From Bacteroidales bacterium (GTDB lineage Bacteria; Bacteroidota; Bacteroidia; Bacteroidales; UBA3824), in assembly GCA_017645985.1 (NCBI GenBank), contig JAGCNK010000178.1:1-23909 (forward strand): DNA of 23,909 nt, in the 5' to 3' direction. The position numbers and the translations under genes are program-made. Positions 1 to 7,551 of the stretch are shown here, piece after piece. How positions within the stretch are numbered: the first letter of the stretch is position 1; the number at the start of each line of letters is the position of its first letter. A model generated the notes under the pieces. It was not told the DNA's origin, made no database searches, and saw only the letters and a program-made list of their open reading frames with translations.

Positions 1-3000
1 ACATCCATAGCCGACAACGCTTTTTCAGAATGTACCGAGCTGACATCCGTTTCGATACCGTCGAGCGTCAAAAGCATAGGCGCAAGCTTAGTGCGTGGAT
101 GTACAAAGCTGACCTCACTCACAATACCGTCAAGCGTGGTGTATCTTGGCGACAGCATAGCCTTTGGATGCACCGCCCTGACAACTGTAAATGCCAGCTG
201 CAAAAGTCCTACATTAGGCAAAGCATCGTTTGAAGGATGTACCAACCTGACCACAATATCATTGCCAACCACATTAGCCACCATAGGCGAAAGCGCTTTT
301 TACAACTGCAAAAAGCTCACCCAGTACATCACCCTGTCCTCCACAATGACCTCCATAGACGACAAAGCATTCTGGGGATGTGAGTCGCTCGCCGAAATAA
401 ACCTGAAGGCACAGAGCACCAGCCTGGGAACAAACGTTTTTGAAGGTCTGCCCTCAGATTTCATCATCAAAGTACCTCCGGCCCGAATGAAGTCGTACCG
501 TGTGGCTCAAAACTGGAGCGACTATGCCGAGCACATCAAAGCCGACGGCGCGGTAGACGAAAGCGAACTAATCGACGGCCTATACTACGAAATCACCGAC
601 TATTCTAACCACGAGGTGAAACTTGTAGGCGCTGAAACCGTGGGGTCAAAAGTGGTGATACCCGACGCAGTAACCATAGGCTCAACCGAATACACTGTAA
701 CATATATCGACGCCAACGCATTTGAAGGCACATCGGGAATAACCGAAATAATAGTGCCCGAAACTGTGCAGACCATCAGTCCCACAGCGTTTGACGGATT
801 AGACTCATCGGTAAAGATACGAGTTTACGAAGGCAAATACGAATCCACATACAAGTACGACAGCAACTGGACAGCGTATCTTGGAATGATAGACGTGATA
901 CCCGCTGTGGCAACCTTCACACTCAACGGAATACACTACGCCGTGGTGGGAGCCGAAAAACGCGAAGTGATAATCACAGGATATGACAGCAACATGCCAG
1001 CCGACCTGTCGCTACCCAAGACAATAAAAAACATCGACAAGACATACACTCTCATCGGCATCGGTGACAGAGCGTTTAAAAATTGCGACAAGCTAAAATC
1101 CATCACACTGCCGTCGAGCCTGAAAACCATCGGCGAAGAGGCTTTCTATGGTTGCTCAACGATAAAAAGCATCACCATACCCGAAGGTGTAACCGAAATA
1201 TCCGACGGGGCATTTTCGGGATGCAGCGCACTGAAAACCGTCAACTTGCACAACAAGCTCACCAAGATAGGCGAATACGCATTTGCCAACTGTGTGTATA
1301 TTACAGAATTATCCATTCCCAAAAGCGTAGAAGAGATAGGCAAAGGAGCATTTCAGGGATGCGTGCGACTCAAAAAGGTAAACATTCCCGACGCATTGAC
1401 CAAGATAGCCGACCACACATTCCAAAACTGCCACGCCCTCGACAGCATCAGTTTTCCCAACACGATTACCGAGATAGGCAGCTACGCATTCGAGGAGTGC
1501 TGGGCAATCAAGGTGGTTGACATTCCCAAATCAGTTCAGTCGATAGGAGAATATGCGTTTTACAAGTGTCGAGAACTCAACCTGATAGTTGTCTACACCG
1601 AAAACTGCACCCTAGGCGAACGGGCATTTTCGGAAATACAAAGTGTATACAAAATTTATGTGCCCGAATCAAGACTCGACTACTACAAACACGCCGAGCA
1701 CTGGGTGACATACTCTAACAATATGCGTCCGCTCAAAAACGACGGCAAGAGCTTCCTGCTCAACGGACTCTTTTACCGAATCATCGACTTTGACAACAAT
1801 TATGTGCAGGTATTCTCATACGAAACCACAGTGTCAAAGCTCTCCGTTCCCGACACGGTAACATTCAACGACAAGAAATACGCAGTGAAATCCATCGCCG
1901 ACAAATGCTTTGAAAACTGCTCGGTAACCACTCAGATAACATTGCCCAAAACAGTGGAGAGCATCGGCAAGTCGGCATTTTACAACTGCGCAAAACTTAC
2001 AACCGTAATACTGCCCGAAAAGCTTACAAGGATAGAAGAATACACCTTTGCGGAATGTAAAAAACTGAGAACCATAACGATACCCGACGGCGTCACCTAT
2101 ATTGGAGAATACGCGTTTGCCAACTGCGACCAGCTAACCACAGCCGACCTACCGGCAAATCTCGAATCTATCAACCAAGGCATATTCCAAGGCTGCCACT
2201 TCCTCCAAAGGGCGGAGATACCTTCAAAAATAGAGAGCATTGCGCCATACGCATTCACCGACTGCTCGCGTATGACCATTCTCACATTCTCCGAAAACGT
2301 ACAGAGCATCGGCTCATCGGCGTTTGCCGACAACAACAGCTTGGAAGACATTGACTTTCCTGCCACGCTCACAAGCATTGGCGAGGAAGCTTTCCGTGGC
2401 TGCGGCATCCTCAAACGGGCAATAGTACGTGGCGAAAACACCACTTTGGGCGAAGGCGCATTCGACGAATGCGACAAGATAACACTCATTTACGTGCCCA
2501 TCCAGGTGCTCGACCAATACAAAGCCGCCGAAAACTGGAGCAAATACAAAGACATCATCCGTCCGCTCTACTTCTGCTCGGTAAGCACCGACTATGGCTG
2601 CAGCGCCAACCAGCGTCACGATATGCTGTTAGACAGCACGATAGTGTTCACAGTAGACGACGGATTTGAACTCAAGGTATCGGTCAACGGCAGCGACGTT
2701 ACCGACCAACTGGTTCAGAACGGCAACACTTACTCGCTAAAAATCATCGAGCTAGAGTCAACATCATCGGTTGACGCCGTAACATCTATCAAAAACGACG
2801 GCAACGGATGCTATGAGATTGCCACCAAGGAACAGCTCTGCTGGTTTGTGGAACACATATCAAAAACTGGCTACGAAAAATCAAACGCCAAACTGACCGC
2901 CGACATAGTGCTCAACACCAACGTGGTGGAACGTGTTAGGGACAACAAGACAGCGGAACTGCAACAGTGGTATCCCAACTTCCGCACAAGCCTCTACCAC

Positions 3001-4128
3001 CATTTCAACCGTCAGGCGGTATTCGAAGGCAAATTCGACGGCAACGGACACTCCATCAGCGGAATTTTCATCGACGACACCACGCTCAACAATGCGGGAC
3101 TGTTTCAGACTCTCAAAGGTTCGGTAGTTAACCTCGCCATCACCGACTCGTATATAAACGCCAAGTCAAACGCCGGAATCGTAGCGGGCAGCAACTACGG
3201 CTCAATCACAGGCTGCTACGTTCAAGGCGGAGCCAACGCCAAAAACAACGCCGGAGGCATTGCGGGCACGTCGGAAAGCGGAAAAATCGAAAACTGCATC
3301 TTTGATGGCACAGTATCAGGCGACAACAGCGTGGGCACAATCACCGGCAGCAACAAAGGCACAATATCGTCGGTAATATCTTACGGCGAGGCCAAAGGCA
3401 AGGCTCAAAACGGAACAATATGCGGAACCAACAGCGGAACACTGTCGAACTGCCGCTATTTCAAGGAGATAACCACCGTAGGAGCAGTCAACGGCGCCGA
3501 CGACGCAGCCAACAACGTAAGGTCTGCCAACTATGTGGAGGGCGCGTCTGCCCAATTCTCCGAAGGATTATCCTCCGACCTGTGGACTGCTGGACACACC
3601 ACCACCGTGTCTACTATGGCAGAACTCGGAATGCCTTATCTCACCAACTTTGCAGCCCTCTGCGAGAAAAAGCTGGAGGTGGAAATCAGAGTGGACGGAT
3701 ACAAAAAGACATATTTCACACACGCGGCATTTGCCAACGACGGCTACATCCTTGTAACATACGGCTACAACAAGAAAGACACATTCAAATTAGCATCGCC
3801 CGAAGTGTCGCACATACAGCCAGATATGACCAAGCCCGGAATGATAACAATCACCGGCAATCTGTACGAACTTGATTTCTCGTACAACATCCAGCTGCTT
3901 CAAGGTCCTGTGGCAGTGTCTACAGTAGACGCCAACGGCACAAAAGTATGGGGACACGCCTCAACGCTCTTCATCGAAAACGCCGGCAACAACACTGTCT
4001 GGGTATACAACCTTTCGGGAACAGTGGCAAGCCGCATCAAAAACCCCTCCGACCATTGCCAGATAACGCTCAAGCACGGTATCTACATTGTAAAAATATG
4101 CGGTTCGGTTTGGAAAATAGCCTTGTAA
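1..4128 (+). CDS. BspA-like LRR_5 / GLUG surface protein with T9SS-type tail (5' partial)
   Basis: The frame is open from the first base, so the true start and signal peptide lie upstream; 1375 codons are visible. The protein is a chain of LRR_5 (BspA/TpLRR) repeats of about 23 residues with the recurring pattern A-F-x-x-C-x-x-L-x-x-I-x-[IL]-P-x-x-[VL]-x-x-I. The repeats form three blocks (nt about 1-530, 1020-1700 and 1870-2560), each closed by a Y-x-x-A/H-x-x-W element and followed by a new 'LNGL-Y' lead-in. From about nt 2800 to 3480 there is a GLUG-type region (GNGHSISGIF, then repeated GxIxGxNxGxIxxC units). The last ~65 residues (VYNLSG ... GIYIVKI) resemble the type A T9SS sorting domain, so surface export and anchoring is inferred. 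BspA-like proteins are known adhesins, but the ligand here cannot be told. No U-tract terminator follows on this strand. Confidence 0.9.
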   Translation, partial: TSIADNAFSECTELTSVSIPSSVKSIGASLVRGCTKLTSLTIPSSVVYLGDSIAFGCTALTTVNASCKSPTLGKASFEGCTNLTTISLPTTLATIGESAFYNCKKLTQYITLSSTMTSIDDKAFWGCESLAEINLKAQSTSLGTNVFEGLPSDFIIKVPPARMKSYRVAQNWSDYAEHIKADGAVDESELIDGLYYEITDYSNHEVKLVGAETVGSKVVIPDAVTIGSTEYTVTYIDANAFEGTSGITEIIVPETVQTISPTAFDGLDSSVKIRVYEGKYESTYKYDSNWTAYLGMIDVIPAVATFTLNGIHYAVVGAEKREVIITGYDSNMPADLSLPKTIKNIDKTYTLIGIGDRAFKNCDKLKSITLPSSLKTIGEEAFYGCSTIKSITIPEGVTEISDGAFSGCSALKTVNLHNKLTKIGEYAFANCVYITELSIPKSVEEIGKGAFQGCVRLKKVNIPDALTKIADHTFQNCHALDSISFPNTITEIGSYAFEECWAIKVVDIPKSVQSIGEYAFYKCRELNLIVVYTENCTLGERAFSEIQSVYKIYVPESRLDYYKHAEHWVTYSNNMRPLKNDGKSFLLNGLFYRIIDFDNNYVQVFSYETTVSKLSVPDTVTFNDKKYAVKSIADKCFENCSVTTQITLPKTVESIGKSAFYNCAKLTTVILPEKLTRIEEYTFAECKKLRTITIPDGVTYIGEYAFANCDQLTTADLPANLESINQGIFQGCHFLQRAEIPSKIESIAPYAFTDCSRMTILTFSENVQSIGSSAFADNNSLEDIDFPATLTSIGEEAFRGCGILKRAIVRGENTTLGEGAFDECDKITLIYVPIQVLDQYKAAENWSKYKDIIRPLYFCSVSTDYGCSANQRHDMLLDSTIVFTVDDGFELKVSVNGSDVTDQLVQNGNTYSLKIIELESTSSVDAVTSIKNDGNGCYEIATKEQLCWFVEHISKTGYEKSNAKLTADIVLNTNVVERVRDNKTAELQQWYPNFRTSLYHHFNRQAVFEGKFDGNGHSISGIFIDDTTLNNAGLFQTLKGSVVNLAITDSYINAKSNAGIVAGSNYGSITGCYVQGGANAKNNAGGIAGTSESGKIENCIFDGTVSGDNSVGTITGSNKGTISSVISYGEAKGKAQNGTICGTNSGTLSNCRYFKEITTVGAVNGADDAANNVRSANYVEGASAQFSEGLSSDLWTAGHTTTVSTMAELGMPYLTNFAALCEKKLEVEIRVDGYKKTYFTHAAFANDGYILVTYGYNKKDTFKLASPEVSHIQPDMTKPGMITITGNLYELDFSYNIQLLQGPVAVSTVDANGTKVWGHASTLFIENAGNNTVWVYNLSGTVASRIKNPSDHCQITLKHGIYIVKICGSVWKIAL

Positions 4129-4150
4129 ATTATTTATAAAAAGACACATA

Positions 4151-4189
4151 AAAAAAAACCGCATATCCGTGGGGAACCCGGATATGCGG
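4151..4189 (-). terminator. Intrinsic terminator of the 202-residue protein gene
   Basis: A perfect 11-bp inverted repeat (CCGCATATCCG at 4159-4169, CGGATATGCGG at 4179-4189) encloses a 9-base loop. On the minus strand the stem is followed at once by eight U residues (4151-4158 read in reverse), which fits an intrinsic terminator about 30 bases after the stop at 4220. On the plus strand the stem is followed by A-rich sequence, so it should not terminate the LRR gene efficiently by the same mechanism. Confidence 0.85.
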
Positions 4190-4219
4190 AAAATAAAAAA
4201 AAGTCAAACAAAAAAAATC

Positions 4220-4828
4220 TTAGTTATTGCCCCAGAAGAGCTTGATGTTGTTGTCGGCAAGTTTCGACTCGTCGGGAGTGTAAACCTGAACTTTTACGCC
4301 GTAGGTTTCCATAATCTTCTTTTCAAACTCGTCGATAGTCCATTCGGGGTTGATTGATATTTCGCCAGATCTGTCGATGTCGTCGGTATGGCGAACGGCA
4401 GAAATGAGAGCGTCGTCGTCAACAAAGTGATTCTGAGTGTTGTAAACTTTGAGGCAGAATCCGTATGTAGCTTTGAAAGCCTCGCGAACAGTTTTAACCT
4501 TCATTCTTCCGTCAACCTTGAGCGATTTGCCCGAGATAACTTTGAGAGCATTGTCGGCAAGAGCTGAGTCGTCGGCAGTAGCCACCTGAACTTTGATTGC
4601 GAACACATCCATAAAAGCTTTTTCAAACTCGTCGATGCGCCAGTCGGGATTGATGGTAAACTCACCAGTCTTCTTGTCATCGTCCTGACGAACATTGGCA
4701 AGGATGAGATCCTCATCAACAAAATGGTTCTGAGTGTTGTAAACTCTCAATGTATAACCGAAAAACTTTTTGAAATTTTCTTTCAAGGTCTTCACTTTCA
4801 TGCGACCGTCAACTTTTAATCCTTCCAT
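4220..4828 (-). CDS. Unrecognised 202-residue protein made of two ~99-residue repeats
   Basis: I do not recognise a named family. The protein is a tandem duplication: residues 3-101 and 102-200 align almost end to end, sharing stretches such as LKVDGRMKVKT and VYNTQNHFVD. Each unit itself looks like two related halves, each with a short beta-strand, an amphipathic helix ending in F-x-x-x-[FY]-[GA], a V-rich strand and an acidic segment with a D-x-x-L-type ending. That gives four copies of a ~48-residue beta-alpha-beta-like motif. There is no signal peptide or membrane segment and the composition is acidic, so a cytosolic, possibly binding or scaffolding, role is inferred. It is a single-gene unit with its own terminator; no good TAnnTTTG promoter is visible in 4829-4935. 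The ATG at 4828 follows AT-rich sequence, as is usual in Bacteroidota. Confidence 0.8.
   Translation of the reverse strand: MEGLKVDGRMKVKTLKENFKKFFGYTLRVYNTQNHFVDEDLILANVRQDDDKKTGEFTINPDWRIDEFEKAFMDVFAIKVQVATADDSALADNALKVISGKSLKVDGRMKVKTVREAFKATYGFCLKVYNTQNHFVDDDALISAVRHTDDIDRSGEISINPEWTIDEFEKKIMETYGVKVQVYTPDESKLADNNIKLFWGNN
4229..4822 (-). repeat. Tandem intragenic duplication, two units of about 297 bp
   Basis: Unit A (4526-4822) and unit B (4229-4525) encode the two similar halves of the 202-residue protein. Some blocks remain nearly identical at DNA level, such as TTCTGAGTGTTGTAAAC on the plus strand near 4430 and again near 4727, 297 bases apart. Elsewhere the copies have diverged, so the duplication is not very recent. 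Confidence 0.8.
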
Positions 4829-4935
4829 AATAGGTGTAAAAATTTTAGTGTTAAAAATTAAATTATTTGCACTTGCAATTTAAGGAAGTTTTTGAATTAA
4901 CATATCTGTTTTTGCAATTTTTTTTAATTTTTTTC

Positions 4936-4966
4936 AAAAAAAAACGGCGTGCAAAACTGCACGCCG
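4936..4966 (-). terminator. Intrinsic terminator of the acyltransferase-ligase operon
   Basis: The inverted repeat CGGCGTGCA (4945-4953) / TGCACGCCG (4958-4966) makes a 9-bp GC-rich stem with a 4-base loop. On the minus strand it is followed by nine U residues (4936-4944 in reverse). It lies 20 bases beyond the stop codon at 4987, the usual arrangement for rho-independent termination. The rest of 4829-4935 is AT-rich with no recognised element. Confidence 0.92.
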
Positions 4967-4986
4967 CTTACACTAATATGAAATCT

Positions 4987-6297
4987 TTAAAACTTTTTGC
5001 GCAAGTCTTTCACTCTCACGGCTTTACCCTCAGAACGGGGCAAAGATCCCTTAGCCACGAATTTTACCTTCGGTGTGATGAGAATCTCATCCTTAAGAGC
5101 GCGGGTAACAGTCTTGTTGAGATTTTCGAGATCCTGATAGCTGTCGCTGAGCAGTTCGTTGATTTCCACCTCGATAATCATCTCGTCGTTGTCGTCGGTG
5201 GTTTGGAGGGTAATGAGGAAATCGGTAGAGAGCTGCTTGTAGTCCATGAGAATCTTCTCAATCTGCATCGGGAAGATATTCACACCTTTTAATATAAGCA
5301 TATCGTCGGTGCGTCCGCGGAAACGGTCTAAGCGGCGGTGAGTACGTCCGCAGGGACATTCTCCAGGAATAAAGCGGGTAAGGTCGCGGCTGCGGTAGCG
5401 GATAAGGGGCATACCTGTGCGGTCGATAGAGGTGATAACCATCTCTCCTACCTCGCCATCGGCAACGGGCTCGAGTGTGTCGGGGTTGACGATTTCCACA
5501 ATGTAGCAATCCTCCCAAACGTGCATGCCGTTTTGCTCGGGACATTCAAAAGCCACGCCAGGACCGCTCATCTCGCTCATACCGAAGCTGTTGTAGGCCT
5601 TTACGCCAAACTTCTCCTCGATACGCTTGCGCTGTTCGTCGGTGTGAGGCTCTGCACCAATCACAAAAACTTTGAGCTTGGTGTCCTTCTTGGGGTCGAG
5701 ACCTTCGTCTTTGAAAACTTCGTAAAGTCTTGACGCATAGCTTGGTATAGCGTGAATAACTGTTGTGCCGAAATCTTTGATAAACTTGATCTGACGGAGC
5801 GAGTTGCCCGCAGCGGCAGGAACGGTAAGGCAGCCGAGTTTTTCAGCGCCGTACTGGAATCCGAGACCGCCGGTAAACATACCGTAGCCCGACGAGTTTT
5901 GAAAAACGTCGGTATTTCTAACGCCCACCATATAGAGACAGCGTGCGATGCGGTTTGCCCAGCAGTCAAGGTCGTGCTGAGTATGAACAATCACTGTGGG
6001 GTTGCCAGTGGTGCCGCTCGACGAGTGCAGACGCACGAGGTCTTTCATATCAGCAGCCACAAGTCCGTAGGGATAGTTGCTGCGGAGGTCTTCCTTGGTG
6101 GTGAAAGGCAGACGGCGGATGTCGTCGATGGTTTTGATGGTGTCGGGCGAGATGCCTTTTTCCTTGTAAAGCTTGCCATAGAAAGGAGATTTCATGGCAA
6201 TTTCAATTGTCTTTTTGAGCCTTTCCACTTGGAGCTTTTCCAAATCGGGACGGCTCATAGTCTCAATTTCTGGTTGATAATATTTTTCGGTGTCCAT
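4987..6297 (-). CDS. paaK: Phenylacetate-CoA ligase (PaaK-type)
   Basis: This 436-residue adenylate-forming enzyme matches the usual PaaK length of about 430-440. The family converts phenylacetate or related aryl acids, ATP and CoA into aryl-CoA, AMP and PPi in the cytosol. Visible motifs in order: the phosphate-binding loop SSSGTTGNP (residues 92-100), the YNSFGMSEMSGPG motif (235-247), a C-P-C-G segment (314-317), RYRSRDL (300-306) before the hinge, and a C-terminal lysine in SEGKAV (K425), where the adenylation-step lysine is expected. The start is 9 bases after the acyltransferase stop, so the two are probably translated from one mRNA. No phenylacetyl-CoA epoxidase (paaABCDE) or indolepyruvate oxidoreductase genes are nearby. 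The substrate is therefore uncertain: an aryl acid from amino-acid fermentation, or an acid passed to the neighbouring acyltransferase. Confidence 0.92.
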   Translation of the reverse strand: MDTEKYYQPEIETMSRPDLEKLQVERLKKTIEIAMKSPFYGKLYKEKGISPDTIKTIDDIRRLPFTTKEDLRSNYPYGLVAADMKDLVRLHSSSGTTGNPTVIVHTQHDLDCWANRIARCLYMVGVRNTDVFQNSSGYGMFTGGLGFQYGAEKLGCLTVPAAAGNSLRQIKFIKDFGTTVIHAIPSYASRLYEVFKDEGLDPKKDTKLKVFVIGAEPHTDEQRKRIEEKFGVKAYNSFGMSEMSGPGVAFECPEQNGMHVWEDCYIVEIVNPDTLEPVADGEVGEMVITSIDRTGMPLIRYRSRDLTRFIPGECPCGRTHRRLDRFRGRTDDMLILKGVNIFPMQIEKILMDYKQLSTDFLITLQTTDDNDEMIIEVEINELLSDSYQDLENLNKTVTRALKDEILITPKVKFVAKGSLPRSEGKAVRVKDLRKKF

Positions 6298-6306
6298 TAG
6301 TAGGTT

Positions 6307-7458
6307 TTATTTAGTAGCAATATTTGTCGAATAATTGATAACGGGGTTGGCGTAAATCTCGATCAGCATCTTGCGCTGCATCTCCACGTCGCCCTCGAAG
6401 AATTTTGACTGATTGTCGAAATATTCCAACACAGCCTTTTTGTCTTCTTCGGTATAATGTTCTGAATAAGTGTTAGTTCCAGACAGAATGTCGGCACTCA
6501 CGTAGTTGACGGGATAAAGAATGTATCCATCGTAAATTTTGGTGTCGATAAAGCGGGCGGCCTCATCGTACTGAACATTCTTGTTGGGAGCTTTGGGCAG
6601 ATTGAGCAGTTCGCCGTTGATAGGCTTGCCAAGGCAGATGTTTACCCTGCCCTTGTTGCAGGTGATGCCGTAGCGCATACCCATAACGTCGTCGCGCTTG
6701 CTCTTCTTGAAATCCTTGTCCACAATCTTGTTGTAACGCTCCTTCACCTTGTAGATGTCCACAGGATCGTACTCGTAAGATATGGTCATAGGCACGATGT
6801 TGAGCTCGGCAAGGTTGGGCAGCACGTCGCCCGAAACAGCCATATTGAACATTTTGAGAAGTGCGCCCTGGGTTTTGTCGTTTCCGTCCTTGGTGCGACC
6901 CTCGCGCTGTGCAATCCAGATTGAGGTGTTTTTCTCCAAAATGGTATGACGGATATATTTCGACAGGAGGAGCGACGCATCGTACTGCTCTTTTACAGGA
7001 ATGTTGCGCTTGACAACAAAAGTGCGGTTAAGTTTTACAAGGTCGGTAATCCAGGGAAGAATCAGGAGGTTGCTTCCGATTGCGATTTCCGAAGTGTTGC
7101 GTCCGTGCATCAGGAAATATGTGTTGAGCAGGGCGGAATCAAGAATGATGTCGCGATGATTTGACACTATAAGGTATCCTTTGTCGTCGGGTACATTTTC
7201 CAAACCCGTGAAAGTGAGCTCAGTGATGTACTTTTTGGTGATAGCCTGCACCAAGACAGAGATAAACTTATCCTGGAACTCTCTGACTGTCCTCAACGAT
7301 TTCAGCATTTGTACAGTACGGTCGATAGGTGCGGTTGGGAAAAAATATTCCAAAGTTTTGAGAAAACCAGGCTCTACAACAAGCCTGTCAACCGCTGCAC
7401 GCACCTCGCTATCGTAGAAAGGACGAATCTGGTCAAATTCTGTTTCGTTTGTATACAT
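6307..7458 (-). CDS. Glycerol(phosphate) acyltransferase-family protein (PlsC/PlsB fold)
   Basis: This 383-residue protein resembles 1-acyl-glycerol-3-phosphate / glycerol-3-phosphate acyltransferases, which move an acyl group from acyl-CoA or acyl-ACP to a glycerolipid acceptor at the inner membrane. The catalytic block is VSNHRDIILD (residues 98-107). The usual motif is H-x4-D, but here H101 and D107 are separated by five residues. The second block has REGRTKDG (185-192) in the place of the common F-P-E-G-T-R motif. An N-terminal extension of ~80 residues precedes the domain, and there is no signal peptide. It is the first gene of a two-gene operon with the CoA ligase, with a promoter match at 7510-7540. 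The family call is firm; the exact acceptor and acyl donor are not. Confidence 0.82.
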   Translation of the reverse strand: MYTNETEFDQIRPFYDSEVRAAVDRLVVEPGFLKTLEYFFPTAPIDRTVQMLKSLRTVREFQDKFISVLVQAITKKYITELTFTGLENVPDDKGYLIVSNHRDIILDSALLNTYFLMHGRNTSEIAIGSNLLILPWITDLVKLNRTFVVKRNIPVKEQYDASLLLSKYIRHTILEKNTSIWIAQREGRTKDGNDKTQGALLKMFNMAVSGDVLPNLAELNIVPMTISYEYDPVDIYKVKERYNKIVDKDFKKSKRDDVMGMRYGITCNKGRVNICLGKPINGELLNLPKAPNKNVQYDEAARFIDTKIYDGYILYPVNYVSADILSGTNTYSEHYTEEDKKAVLEYFDNQSKFFEGDVEMQRKMLIEIYANPVINYSTNIATK

Positions 7459-7508
7459 TGCGCTTAAAACTTAAATTTTCTGACGGATTGACTATAGCAA
7501 ACCGCGTT

Positions 7509-7537
7509 GCAAAATTAAACTAACCTTTTTAATTTGC
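7509..7537. repeat. Inverted repeat over the acyltransferase promoter
   Basis: GCAAAATTAAA (7509-7519) and TTTAATTTGC (7528-7537) are complementary except for one extra A, separated by 8 bases. One arm contains the -7 element and the other reaches the -33 element. It could be a repressor operator, or a weak AT-rich hairpin ending the upstream patatin operon, which stops at 7552; the sequence does not decide. Confidence 0.5.
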
Positions 7538-7540
7538 AAT
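7510..7540 (-). promoter_or_regulatory. Promoter of the acyltransferase-paaK operon
   Basis: On the minus strand there is TAATTTTG (7510-7517), an exact match to the Bacteroidota -7 consensus TAnnTTTG. ATTG (7537-7540) lies 19 bases upstream and matches three of four bases of the -33 TTTG. Transcription would begin near 7503, giving a leader of roughly 45 bases before the ATG at 7458. Confidence 0.7.
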
Positions 7541-7551
7541 AAAAAAATGCA

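Noticed and set aside
1..2560. Regularly spaced similar DNA segments resembling a repeat array
   Set aside because: The periodicity is about 69 bases, in frame, and degenerate at DNA level; it is the LRR_5 protein repeat, not CRISPR or satellite DNA.
4190..4210. Terminator activity on the plus strand for the LRR gene from the 4159-4189 hairpin
   Set aside because: The bases after the stem on the plus strand are A-rich, with no U-tract, so the evidence supports termination only on the minus strand.
5752..6300. 182-codon plus-strand open frame opposite paaK
   Set aside because: The minus frame carries the complete ligase motifs over the same bases; the plus product shows no family features.
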